The position numbers were made by a program, and so were the translations under genes. A stretch of 64,000 nucleotides of DNA from Pseudooceanicola antarcticus. Lineage in GTDB: Bacteria; Pseudomonadota; Alphaproteobacteria; Rhodobacterales; Rhodobacteraceae. Each line of letters opens with the position of its first letter. The stretch's first letter is position 1. Under the pieces are notes generated by a model that searched no databases, had not been told where the DNA came from, and saw only the letters and a list, made by a program, of their open reading frames with translations. Below, piece after piece: positions 24,258 to 32,077 of this stretch. The stretch spans positions 372,001-436,000 of the forward strand of contig NZ_OBEA01000002.1 of the NCBI RefSeq assembly GCF_900215355.1, written 5' to 3'.

Positions 24258-24947
24258 ATGAGTGAAAACAAGACGACGCTGACCGACGCAGTGCATGACC
24301 TGCTGCGCAAGGCGATCATCGAACAGGCCCTGAAGCCGGGCATGCGGCTGCCCGAGGACACCGTGGGCGAGCAATTCGGCGTGTCGCGCACCATCGTGCG
24401 TCACGCCCTTGTGCGGCTCGAGCACGAGGGGCTGGTGGTCACACGCCGCAATCGCGGTGCCTTTGTCGCGGAACCCAGCCGGGACGAAGCCCAGCACGTT
24501 TTCGAGGTGCGCCGCTGTCTGGAAAATGACGTAATCAGAATACTTTGCGAGAGAATGCCACCCAGTGGCTACGACCGTCTCGAAGCGCATGTGCGCCAGG
24601 AGGAGGCGGTCAAGGGCAAGGATGGCCCGGTGTCGATTCGCCTCGCTGGCGAGTTCCACGTCCTCTTGGCCGAGCTCACGGGCAACCCGGTTCTCACCCG
24701 TTATGTATCCGAGATCGTGCTGCGCTGTTCGCTGATCATGTCGCTCTATGCCCGCAGCCATTCTTCCGATTGCGCGGTCGATGAGCATTCGCAGATCATT
24801 GATGCGATCCGCGCCGGGGATGCCCCGCGCGCCATCGAGATCATGGAGCACCATCTGGGCGCCGTCGCCGGCCGGGCCGAGTTCTCTGCGCCGCCGGATA
24901 GTATCCAATTCATCCTCTCACACTACGGCAAGGAATTGGCCCAATGA
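24258..24947 (+). CDS. GntR-family (FCD) transcriptional regulator
   Basis: The 229-residue regulator has a winged helix (VGEQFGVSRTIVRHALVRLE, about residues 36-55) and an FCD ligand domain with metal-type histidines (GEFHVLLAELTGN; DEHSQIIDAI; MEHHLGA). It is divergent from the binding-protein/hydrolase operon and overlaps the flavin-reductase-like gene by four bases, so it probably controls both directions. Its likely operators lie on both sides, one inside its own last codons (24898-24909). Confidence 0.86.
   Translation: MSENKTTLTDAVHDLLRKAIIEQALKPGMRLPEDTVGEQFGVSRTIVRHALVRLEHEGLVVTRRNRGAFVAEPSRDEAQHVFEVRRCLENDVIRILCERMPPSGYDRLEAHVRQEEAVKGKDGPVSIRLAGEFHVLLAELTGNPVLTRYVSEIVLRCSLIMSLYARSHSSDCAVDEHSQIIDAIRAGDAPRAIEIMEHHLGAVAGRAEFSAPPDSIQFILSHYGKELAQ
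24898..24909. promoter_or_regulatory. Candidate GntR/FCD operator C inside the 3' end of its own gene
   Basis: ATAGTATCCAAT repeats site B with one change and extends to GTATCCAATT, the same 10-mer as in the intergenic region. It lies within the codons for DSIQF near the end of the regulator gene, 35 bases before the next start. It could be a roadblock or an internal operator, or chance. Confidence 0.45.
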
Positions 24948-25618
24948 CCCTGCACAACGGCTATCACGCCTTCGACTTCGCCGATCTCTCTGCCCGTGAG
25001 GCCTACAAGGTGATGATCGGGACCATCGTGCCGCGCCCGATTGCCTGGGTGACCACGATCTCGCCCGACGGGGTGGTCAATGCCGCGCCCTATTCCTTCT
25101 TCAACTGCCTGTCCGCTGACCCGCCGATTCTCGCGCTCGGGGTCGAGAACAAGCCGGACCGCAGCTTCAAGGACACGGCCTACAACATCCGCATGACGGA
25201 ATGCTTCACCGTCAACATCGTCGACCGCGCCAATGTCGAGGCGATGGCGGTGACCGCTGCGGCGGTCGGGCCCGAGGTGGACGAGCTGGAGATCGCGGGG
25301 CTGACGGCGGCACCTGGCGACCGGGTGGCCTGTCCGCGCATTGCCGAGGCGCCGGTGGCCTTCGAGTGCGAACGCTACCTCGGCATCGCGGTCAGCTCTG
25401 CCCGCGAGATCATCCTGGGACGGATCGTGCGGGCCCATATCCGCGAAGACATCATCGACCCGGCCACATTCTATTCCGATCACGAAAAGCTCGACGCCCT
25501 GGGGCGGATGGGTGGGAACGGCTACGCCGGAACCTTCGACTATTTCGATCTGCCGACGCCCTCGGCCGAAGAGGTTCTGCGCCCAAGCCGGAAACAGGTC
25601 CAGGTCGGCAATAGCTGA
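24944..25618 (+). CDS. Flavin reductase-like domain protein (DIM6/NTAB family)
   Basis: This 224-residue protein has the FMN-binding split-barrel pattern of the flavin reductase-like family: MIGTIVPRPIAWVTTISPDG near residue 24 and NAAPYSFFNCLSADPPIL. Members reduce flavin for partner monooxygenases or bind FMN themselves. No monooxygenase gene is nearby, so it may serve an unlinked partner or act alone on the imported compound. The start overlaps the gntR stop (ATGA), so it is cotranscribed with its presumed regulator. Confidence 0.84.
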   Translation: MTLHNGYHAFDFADLSAREAYKVMIGTIVPRPIAWVTTISPDGVVNAAPYSFFNCLSADPPILALGVENKPDRSFKDTAYNIRMTECFTVNIVDRANVEAMAVTAAAVGPEVDELEIAGLTAAPGDRVACPRIAEAPVAFECERYLGIAVSSAREIILGRIVRAHIREDIIDPATFYSDHEKLDALGRMGGNGYAGTFDYFDLPTPSAEEVLRPSRKQVQVGNS

Positions 25619-25869
25619 AGAGCGTATCGGGCATAGTCCGCGCCCCTTGATCGCTGCCCCGAGATATCTCGGGGGCTCCAGCCGGTTGAGCGTCGGGCTT
25701 GGGCAGGGGCCATCACGTGCGGCTCTGAGCGCTCGACCTGCTGCAAGAGGCCGTCAGCGATGAGCCGCGCCATGGCCTGCAAGATGGATATCTGGCTTTT
25801 CTCGCCCGAACCATGGATAAGCCTGCCCTGAACCGGGGCGAGCGATCCCGATGGGACAGGACGGGCCAG
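25619..25869. other. Intergenic region with an 18-bp perfect palindrome
   Basis: About 250 bases without a convincing gene. CCCCGAGATATCTCGGGG at 25657-25674 is a perfect palindrome that can fold as a 7-bp stem with an ATAT loop; it may end the flavin-reductase transcript, though no T-tract follows. A minus-strand open frame across it (25540-25782) has no recognisable domain. The bioM promoter should lie in the second half. Confidence 0.45.
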
Positions 25870-26619
25870 ATGACGAAAGCCGATCCGCAGGCGCAGCAGA
25901 AAGCGCGGTTGCAGCTCGAGGCGGTCTCATTGGAGATCGACGGGCGCCCGATCCTGCGCGAGCTCGAGCTGTCGGTGGCGTTTCACCGCATGGGCGTGCT
26001 GGGGCGGAATGGCTCCGGCAAATCCACCCTGTCGCGGCTGATCAGCGGGCTCGTCACGCCAAGCGCCGGGCGGGCGCTGCTCAACGGTGCCGACATGGCC
26101 GCTGATCGTCGCGCCGCGCTGTCGGAGGTTGGCATCCTCTTCCAGAACCCCGATCACCAGATCATCTTCCCCACGGTGCTTGAGGAAGTCTCTTTCGGCC
26201 TCGCGCAGCAGGGCCGCAAGCAGCGTGATGCCGAGGCAGAGGCCCGCGCCACGCTGGAGCGATTCGGCAAGGCTCATTGGGCCGAGGTGGCGGTGGCGAC
26301 GCTCTCGCAGGGGCAGAAACACCTGGTCTGCCTGATGTCGGTGGTGGCCATGGCGCCCAGGGTGCTGGTGCTGGACGAACCCTTCGCGGGTCTCGACCTG
26401 CCGACGAAAATGCAACTCCGTCGGGCGCTCGGGCAGTTTCCCGGCGCTCTGATCCATGTCTCGCATGATCCCGAGGATATCGCCGATTGCGATGTCTGCC
26501 TCTGGCTCGATGCCGGCCGCCTCGTCGAGGCGGGAGAGGGGGCAAGGGTCGGTGCGGCCTATCTCGAGGCGATGCGGAAGCTGGGGGCTGGCGATGATCT
26601 CTCTGACCTCTCCGGTTAG
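25870..26619 (+). CDS. bioM: Biotin ECF transporter ATPase BioM
   Basis: The 249-residue ATPase of an energy-coupling-factor transporter has Walker A GRNGSGKST, Q-loop LFQNPDHQII, signature LSQGQ (Gln where LSGGQ has Gly) and Walker B VLVLDEPFAGLD. The gene order bioM-bioN-bioY with overlaps is that of known alphaproteobacterial biotin importers and fixes the substrate as biotin. The start at 25870 (MTKADPQ) is chosen for length; an in-frame ATG at 25813 would add 19 residues. The ATPase drives biotin uptake by BioY. Confidence 0.88.
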   Translation: MTKADPQAQQKARLQLEAVSLEIDGRPILRELELSVAFHRMGVLGRNGSGKSTLSRLISGLVTPSAGRALLNGADMAADRRAALSEVGILFQNPDHQIIFPTVLEEVSFGLAQQGRKQRDAEAEARATLERFGKAHWAEVAVATLSQGQKHLVCLMSVVAMAPRVLVLDEPFAGLDLPTKMQLRRALGQFPGALIHVSHDPEDIADCDVCLWLDAGRLVEAGEGARVGAAYLEAMRKLGAGDDLSDLSG

Positions 26620-27250
26620 AACCCGCGCCCATGGCTGGCCCGCGGGTGCAAAGCTGGGCGGGCTGTTGCTGGCCACGGTGGCGCTGGCCGCGAGCAGCTC
26701 GCTCGTGGTGCTGGGCGCCGGGGCCGGGTTGGTGCTGCTGCTCTACGCGCTGCCGGGGCGGGTCTTCCTGGCCCATGGGCTGCGGCGACTGGCGGTGCTC
26801 TTGCCCTTCGTGCTGGTGATCCTGGGCTGGCATCTGCTTGCGGCGGAGCCGCTGGTGGGGCTTGCCATCTGCCTTCGCATGGTGGCCGCTGTCGCCCTGG
26901 CCAACCTCGTCACCATGACCACCCGCCTCAGCGACATGATGCAGGTGCTGCGCCGGCTCGGGGCACCGCTGGCGCGGTTCGGCTTCAACATGCGGGCGCT
27001 CGAGATCAGTATCGCGCTGCTCATCCGCATGATACCCGTGCTCTCCGAGACCGGAGGACACTTGCGCCAGAGCTGGCGCGCACGCTCGGCCAGGCGACCC
27101 GGCTGGCGGATCATCATGCCCCTGACCCTGGCCACCCTGGATGACGCCGATCACGTGGCTGAAGCGCTGAAGGCGCGGGGCGGCATCGGCGGGGCGGGGC
27201 CCGAGATTTCAGACACTGACGAAAGGAAAAGCCAGTGGAAAAGACCGTGA
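26594..27250 (+). CDS. bioN: Biotin ECF transporter transmembrane protein BioN
   Basis: This 218-residue T-component has hydrophobic helices in its first half and a cytoplasmic coupling region with Arg-rich turns (SWRARSARRPGWR near residue 172) like the Ala-Arg motifs that contact the ATPase. It overlaps the bioM 3' end by 26 bases; the start MISLTSPVRTR is the one compatible with the family length. It links BioM to the biotin-binding BioY. Confidence 0.85.
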   Translation: MISLTSPVRTRAHGWPAGAKLGGLLLATVALAASSSLVVLGAGAGLVLLLYALPGRVFLAHGLRRLAVLLPFVLVILGWHLLAAEPLVGLAICLRMVAAVALANLVTMTTRLSDMMQVLRRLGAPLARFGFNMRALEISIALLIRMIPVLSETGGHLRQSWRARSARRPGWRIIMPLTLATLDDADHVAEALKARGGIGGAGPEISDTDERKSQWKRP

Positions 27251-27786
27251 CTCATGTGGCGTTGTTCGCCGCGATCATTGCCGTTCTGGGCCTTCTGCCC
27301 AACTTCCAGCTGGGCTTCGGCGTGCCGATCAGCGCCCAGAGCCTTGGTGTGATGCTGGCAGGCACCGTTCTGGGCGCAAAGCGCGGTGCGCTGGCGGTCA
27401 TGCTGCTGCTGCTCGTCGTGGCGCTCGGCCTGCCGCTGCTGGCCGGAGGTCGGGGCGGCCTTGGCGTCTTCGTCGGCCCGACCGCGGGCTTCCTCTGGGG
27501 CTGGATCGCCGCCGCCTTCGTCACCGGCTGGGTGATGGAGCGCTGGAGCTCGGCCCCGGTGCTTCCGGTCGCCGCCGTGGCCTCGGTGCTGGGCGGGATC
27601 GTCGTGCTCTATGCCTTCGGCATCGCGGGCATGGCCATGGTGCTGCAGAAATCGCTGCCCGAAGCCGCCCTGCTGGTCACCGCCTTCATCCCCGGAGACT
27701 TAATCAAGGCGGGCATCGCCGCCGCGCTGACAGCCTCGCTGGCCCGCGCCCGTCCGGGCAGCCTGATGTCGCGCCGGGCCTCCTGA
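27235..27786 (+). CDS. bioY: Biotin transporter substrate-binding membrane protein BioY
   Basis: The 183-residue, six-helix S-component shows the BioY signature: LPISAQSLGVMLAG-type segment (VPISAQSLGVMLAG), GAKRGALAVMLLLLVVALGLPLLAGGRGG and FIPGDLIKA. It starts at GTG (27235) with AAGGA upstream and overlaps the bioN stop by 16 bases. It binds biotin in the membrane; together with BioMN uptake is high affinity. Biotin auxotrophy or scavenging is consistent but not shown. Confidence 0.92.
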   Translation: MEKTVTHVALFAAIIAVLGLLPNFQLGFGVPISAQSLGVMLAGTVLGAKRGALAVMLLLLVVALGLPLLAGGRGGLGVFVGPTAGFLWGWIAAAFVTGWVMERWSSAPVLPVAAVASVLGGIVVLYAFGIAGMAMVLQKSLPEAALLVTAFIPGDLIKAGIAAALTASLARARPGSLMSRRAS

Positions 27787-27808
27787 GCCGCGACCGGGGC
27801 GCGCACGC

Positions 27809-28699
27809 TCAGCGCAGCCCTGCGAAGACCTGCCGCGCCCAGTCGAGGAAGACCACGATCCGGCGCGGCACCATGCGGTCTCCGGTGTGGATCGCATTCA
27901 GCGGCAAGGGTTCCGGCGGTGTCTCCGCCAGGACCTCGACCAGCGCGCCCAAGGCCAGATCCTCGGCAAAGCGGTAGCGCGGGGCCTGGATGAGGCCCAG
28001 CCCCCGCAGCGCCAGTTCATGGGCGGTGTCGGAATTGTCGGTGCTGACCTGTGCCGGCAGCCGACGGCTGAGCAGCCTGCCATCCCGTTGAAACTCCAGC
28101 GGCAGCACCTCGCCGCTGCGCGACGAGACGAAGCCTACCACCCGGTGGCCCTCCAGGTCGTCCGGATCGCGCGGCGTGCCGTGGCGGGCGAGGTAGGCGG
28201 GGCTGGCGCAGGTGATCTCGGGCAGGGCGCCGAGCCTGCGCATCCGCAGGCTGCTGTCGTCGGGGTGGCCCGCGCGCAGGGCCACGTCGACCCCCTCCCG
28301 CACCAGGTCCACGTAGCGATCGCCCTGCCGGAACGAGACCGTCAGAGCGGGATGGCGTTGCAGGAAATCGGGCAGTCCGGGCACCAGGAAATGGCGGGTC
28401 AGCAGGCCGGGTGCGTCGATGGTCAGATGGCCGCGCGGCCCGGCCCCGTCCAGCGCACCGAAGGCCTCTTCGTAGTCCGACAGGATCAGCTTGCTGCGGC
28501 GATACAGTGCTTCGCCCTCTGCGGTCGGCAGCACCTGCCGGGTGGTGCGGGCGAGCAGCCGCACGCCGGCCTCGGCCTCGAGCTGCTGGATCGCCTCGGT
28601 CGCGGTCGAGCGCGCCACGTTCAGCTCGCGCGCCGCACGCACGAAGCTGCCGCCCTCGACGATGCGGGTGTAGAGTTCCAGCCGGTCGATCTTGTCCAT
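27809..28699 (-). CDS. LysR-family transcriptional regulator
   Basis: The 296-residue protein has a LysR-type N-terminal helix-turn-helix (SFVRAARELNVARSTATEAI, residues 17-36) and the effector domain from about 90 to 290. The start MDKIDRLELYTRIVEGG is chosen because it gives the standard family N-terminus; upstream in-frame codons are non-family. It is divergent from an SDR gene, which it probably controls. Its 3' end faces bioY 22 bases away. Effector unknown. Confidence 0.88.
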   Translation of the reverse strand: MDKIDRLELYTRIVEGGSFVRAARELNVARSTATEAIQQLEAEAGVRLLARTTRQVLPTAEGEALYRRSKLILSDYEEAFGALDGAGPRGHLTIDAPGLLTRHFLVPGLPDFLQRHPALTVSFRQGDRYVDLVREGVDVALRAGHPDDSSLRMRRLGALPEITCASPAYLARHGTPRDPDDLEGHRVVGFVSSRSGEVLPLEFQRDGRLLSRRLPAQVSTDNSDTAHELALRGLGLIQAPRYRFAEDLALGALVEVLAETPPEPLPLNAIHTGDRMVPRRIVVFLDWARQVFAGLR

Positions 28700-28798
28700 G
28701 CACATTGTTAGCTTCAAACGAATTATCTTGTCAATTTCACCCGGATTGTTCGGAGTTTCGGTCGGGCCTAACTTTACCTCACACGGAAAGGACATGAG

Positions 28799-29536
28799 AT
28801 GACCGATACTCAGAAGATTGCCCTGGTCACCGGCGCCTCGCGCGGGATCGGGGCCGAGATCGCCCGCGGGCTGGCCGCCGATGGCGTGGCCGTGGCGGTG
28901 AACTACGCCTCCAGCCCCGAGGCCGCCGAGGCGGTGGTTCGCCAGATCGAGGCCGCTGGCGGGCGGGCTGTGGCGCTCAAGGCGGATCTGTCGGACGCCG
29001 AGGCGCCCGCGGCCCTCTTCGAGGCCGCCGAGGCGGAGCTGGGTCCCGTCGACATCCTGGTCAACAACGCCGGGACGATGCGCCTCGGCCCAATAGCCTC
29101 GCTCGACGAGGCGGCGCTTGCGGACCAGCTGGCGCTCAACCTCGCCGCCCCGCTGCGGCTGATGCGCGAAGCGGCGGCGCGGCTGGCCGATGGCGGGCGC
29201 ATCCTCTCGCTCTCGTCCTCCGTCGTCGGGCTCTACCAGCCGGGCTACGGGGTCTATGCGGCGACCAAGGCGGGGCTGGAGGCCGTCACCAATGTGTTGG
29301 CCAAGGAGCTCGCGCCGCGCGGCATCACCGTCAATGCGGTGGCGCCGGGGCCGGTGGCCACCGACTTCTTCCTGAAGGGCAAGAGCGATGCGCTGGTGGC
29401 CCAGATCGCCGCGATGAACCCCTTCAAGCGTCTCGGCACGCCCGAGGATATCGCCGGCGTCATCCGCCTGCTGGCCCGCGATGAGGCGGGCTGGATCAGC
29501 GGCCAGGTGATCCGCGCCAATGGCGGCGTGGTCTGA
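28799..29536 (+). CDS. Short-chain dehydrogenase/reductase, 3-oxoacyl-ACP reductase-like
   Basis: This 245-residue classical SDR has TGASRGIG (about residues 13-20), NNAGTM, the catalytic Ser and YAATK, and ends in GQVIRANGG. The sequence is FabG-like, but the single-gene context with LysR and a tautomerase suggests a specialised or stress-related reductase rather than fatty acid synthesis. The LysR regulator is divergent, and the tautomerase gene follows after 40 bases with its own AAGGAG site. Confidence 0.88.
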   Translation: MTDTQKIALVTGASRGIGAEIARGLAADGVAVAVNYASSPEAAEAVVRQIEAAGGRAVALKADLSDAEAPAALFEAAEAELGPVDILVNNAGTMRLGPIASLDEAALADQLALNLAAPLRLMREAAARLADGGRILSLSSSVVGLYQPGYGVYAATKAGLEAVTNVLAKELAPRGITVNAVAPGPVATDFFLKGKSDALVAQIAAMNPFKRLGTPEDIAGVIRLLARDEAGWISGQVIRANGGVV

Positions 29537-29576
29537 CCCGATATTCCCGAAACCCAGTCACTCCAAGGAGACCCAA

Positions 29577-29786
29577 ATGCCCTTCATCAACATCAAGACC
29601 CCCGAAGCCGCGCTGAGCACGGCCCAGAAGACCGAGATCGGGCACCGGCTGACCGAGCTGATTGTTGAGTATTTCTCTGAAGCCGTGCGGCCCCATACCA
29701 TGGTGCTGATCGAAGAGGTTCGGGACGGAGGCTACTTCCGCGCCGACGAGCTCTTCGTGCTGCCCGAGGCCTATCGGGCCGAATAG
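29577..29786 (+). CDS. 4-oxalocrotonate tautomerase family protein
   Basis: The 69-residue protein starts MPFINIKTP, so that after Met removal Pro1 is the catalytic base as in 4-oxalocrotonate tautomerases. AAGGAG lies eight bases upstream. The length fits the small tautomerase family. The substrate is unknown; it may act on the product of the SDR. A strong convergent terminator follows. Confidence 0.82.
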   Translation: MPFINIKTPEAALSTAQKTEIGHRLTELIVEYFSEAVRPHTMVLIEEVRDGGYFRADELFVLPEAYRAE

Positions 29787-29818
29787 GCAGGTGCCTTGCG
29801 CCATGCGCCCATGAAGAA

Positions 29819-29848
29819 GGGGCCGGAGATCATCGGATCTCCGGCCCC
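29819..29848. terminator. Bidirectional terminator between tautomerase and rhlE
   Basis: A perfect 13-bp stem (GGGGCCGGAGATC and complement) with ATCG loop lies between two convergent genes. It is followed by TGTCATTCTGTT on the plus strand and TTCTTCAT on the minus strand, modestly T-rich on both sides, so it can serve both. Confidence 0.75.
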
Positions 29849-29875
29849 TGTCATTCTGTTCAGCCGATCATGCGA

Positions 29876-31168
29876 TCAGGCGGCGCGACGACGACGGCGA
29901 CGCTGGCCGTTGCCGGGCTTGGCCTGGGCCTTGTTCTGGCCCTGACCCTGACCCTGGCCACCACCGCGACGGCGGTTGCCCGAGGGACGGCCCTTGCCAC
30001 CACCCTGGCCCATGGCCGGGGCTTCGCCGCTGGCGACGGGGATGTCGATCTTCATCAGCTTCTGGATCTGGCGCAGCAGGTCGCCTTCTTCCGGAGAGCA
30101 GAAGGCGATGGCCTCGCCCTCACGGCCCGCGCGGGCGGTCCGGCCGATGCGGTGGACATAGTTGTCGGGCACTTCCGGCAGATCGTAGTTGATCACGTAG
30201 GCGACGCCCGGAATGTCAATGCCACGGGCGGCCACGTCGGTGGCGACCAGCACGGTGATCGTGCCATCGCGGAAGGCCTTGATGGCGCGGTCACGTTGGC
30301 CCTGGCTCTTGTTGCCGTGGATCGAGGCGGCGTTGTAGCCGTCGGCCACGAGGCTCTTCATCAGCTTCTCGGCGCCATGCTTGGTGCGCGAGAAGACCAG
30401 CGTCAGGGCATCGAGGTCCTTCGACAGGATCTCGCGCAGCTTCTTCGGCTTCTCGGCTTTCGAGATGAAGTGGATCGACTGGGTGATCTTGTCGGCGGCC
30501 TTGCCCGGAGGCGAAACCTGCACGCGCTGCGGGTTGCTCAGGTAAGCGCGCGAGAGCTCTTCCATCTGCTTCGGCATGGTGGCCGAGAACAGCATGGTGC
30601 GGCGCGGCGTGCCGAGCTGCGGCGCGATCTTGCGCAGGGCGTGGATGAAGCCCAGGTCGAGCATCTGGTCGGCCTCGTCCAGCACCAGCTGGCGGGTCTG
30701 CGACAGGTCGACGGCGCGGCGGTCCATCAGGTCGATGAGGCGGCCTGGGGTGGCGACGAGGATGTCGGTGCCCCGTGCCAGCGCGTTGATCTGGCGGTTG
30801 ATCGACTGGCCACCGACGACGGTGGTGACCTTCATGCGGGTCTCGCCGGTCAGGGCGCGCAGGTTGTCGGCGATCTGGTTGACCAGCTCGCGGGTGGGGG
30901 CCAGCACCAGCGCCTTGGCGGTGCGCTCCTGCGGCTTGCCCTTCATCTGGAACAGGTGCTCCATCAGCGGCAGGCCAAAGGCAAGGGTCTTGCCGGTGCC
31001 GGTCTGGGCGAGGCCCAGCACGTCATGGCCTTCCAGGGCCAGCGGGATCGCCTTTTCCTGGATCGGGGTGGGTTCGGTCAGACCGGCGGCGGTCAGGGCG
31101 TCAGTGATCTTCGGCGACAGGCCGAGGTCGGGGAAAGTGGTCAAAAGGATATCCTTCAGTGGCCGCAT
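29876..31168 (-). CDS. rhlE: DEAD-box RNA helicase, RhlE type
   Basis: The 430-residue helicase contains all DEAD-box motifs: Q motif (TEPTPIQEKAIP), motif I AQTGTGKT, PTREL, VATPGRLID, DEAD, SAT, and HRIGRTARAGREG in the second domain. The tail from about residue 385 is rich in Gly, Gln, Lys and Arg (ending RRRRRRAA), a typical RNA-binding extension. RhlE-type helicases remodel ribosome or mRNA structures, notably in the cold. A long upstream gap of about 500 bases suggests a long leader RNA. Confidence 0.92.
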   Translation of the reverse strand: MRPLKDILLTTFPDLGLSPKITDALTAAGLTEPTPIQEKAIPLALEGHDVLGLAQTGTGKTLAFGLPLMEHLFQMKGKPQERTAKALVLAPTRELVNQIADNLRALTGETRMKVTTVVGGQSINRQINALARGTDILVATPGRLIDLMDRRAVDLSQTRQLVLDEADQMLDLGFIHALRKIAPQLGTPRRTMLFSATMPKQMEELSRAYLSNPQRVQVSPPGKAADKITQSIHFISKAEKPKKLREILSKDLDALTLVFSRTKHGAEKLMKSLVADGYNAASIHGNKSQGQRDRAIKAFRDGTITVLVATDVAARGIDIPGVAYVINYDLPEVPDNYVHRIGRTARAGREGEAIAFCSPEEGDLLRQIQKLMKIDIPVASGEAPAMGQGGGKGRPSGNRRRGGGQGQGQGQNKAQAKPGNGQRRRRRRAA

Positions 31169-31672
31169 GCACGGCCGTGCTCCGGCCCATCGGGAACCGG
31201 AAAGGGTTCGCGCTGGCCTCTGGACAGGCGGGCTTGTCCCGCGCCATCCGGCCGTCGCGTCGAGAACCCTGCGTGATGGGGAACTGGAAAAGGGGTGCGC
31301 TGATGGGCCCTGAAGGGCACGGCAAGCTCACGCGGCTGCGCAGCGCACGATCCGCATATGAAGCTTCCGGGGCGGAAAGTCAAGGTGCCGCGCCGCAGCA
31401 CACGCGACGTCGCGGGCCCGAACCCGGCGCTGACCCTACCGCCCTGCGCATGGGGTGAAGGCCCGGTGGGGGAGCAGGACACAGCCGTTGCAGCTGGCCC
31501 GGAGATCTCCTTGCTGCAGTGGGCGCCCGCGCGATGCCGACCGCTGGAGGTGGCCAGGTGGGGCAGAATTCGGAAATTGTTTTCATGAATTCGTCCAAGC
31601 TGGCCAAAATCCGTTGCGCGCCATGGGATTCCGGGCGAGAAACAAGAAAACAAATTTCGTGGAGCTCCTCTC
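31169..31672. other. Long intergenic region upstream of rhlE and ridA
   Basis: About 500 bases without a supported gene; open frames on both strands are Arg/Pro-rich and unlike known proteins. An imperfect direct repeat (GGGAACCGGAAAGGG at 31192 and GGGAACTGGAAAAGG at 31279, 87 bases apart) lies in the presumed rhlE leader. The last 100 bases are AT-rich and contain RpiR-type palindromes before ridA. Confidence 0.45.
31645..31659. promoter_or_regulatory. Candidate RpiR operator upstream of ridA-nagB
   Basis: AGAAAACAAATTTCG fits the GAAA-N5-TTTC pattern seen at three other intergenic sites of the amino-sugar region. It lies 13 bases before the ridA start, a position suited to repression. A poorer half-match (GGAAATTGTTTTC, 31572-31584) lies 70 bases upstream. 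Confidence 0.55.
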
Positions 31673-32071
31673 ATGTCGATTCCCGGTCTCACCCGTCTTG
31701 ATGTCGCCGATGCCCAGGCAGGCGGTCAGGAACGTCCCTTCTCGAAGGCCGTCCGCGCGGGCGATTTCGTCTATGTCTCGGGCCAGGTCCCGACCCGCGA
31801 CGGCGAGGTCGTGGTGGGCAATATCACCGTGCAGACCGAAGTGGTGATCGAGAACATCAAGGAAGTCCTGGCGCTGGCAGGCTGCGGCATGGAGCACGTG
31901 GTCAAGGTCGGTGTCTGGCTGGATGATGCGCGCGATTTCTCCTCCTTCAACGCGGTTTTCAAGAAGCACTTCAGCGCCCACCCCCCGGCCCGCTCCACCG
32001 TGCAGTCTCCGCTGATGGTCGATGCCAAGGTCGAGATGGACGTGGTGGCCTACTGCCCGCTGGAAAGCTGA
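31673..32071 (+). CDS. RidA family protein (reactive imine/enamine deaminase)
   Basis: The 132-residue protein has the RidA fold pattern with AGDFVYVSGQVPT and the signature PPARSTVQ, whose Arg binds the carboxylate of iminoacid substrates. RidA proteins hydrolyse reactive enamines and imines released by PLP enzymes. It is six bases upstream of nagB and under an RpiR-type operator. It may detoxify an imine from the same pathway, for example one formed by the D-threonine-aldolase-family enzyme encoded in the same predicted regulon. Confidence 0.85.
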   Translation: MSIPGLTRLDVADAQAGGQERPFSKAVRAGDFVYVSGQVPTRDGEVVVGNITVQTEVVIENIKEVLALAGCGMEHVVKVGVWLDDARDFSSFNAVFKKHFSAHPPARSTVQSPLMVDAKVEMDVVAYCPLES

Positions 32072-32077
32072 CCGGCT

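Noticed and set aside
25540-25782. 80-codon minus-strand frame before bioM
   Set aside because: Overlaps the flavin-reductase 3' end and a palindrome; no family resemblance. It could be a remnant, but nothing supports it.
31460-31600. Possible riboswitch upstream of ridA-nagB
   Set aside because: No conserved glmS or other riboswitch core could be recognised; the palindromes explain control better.
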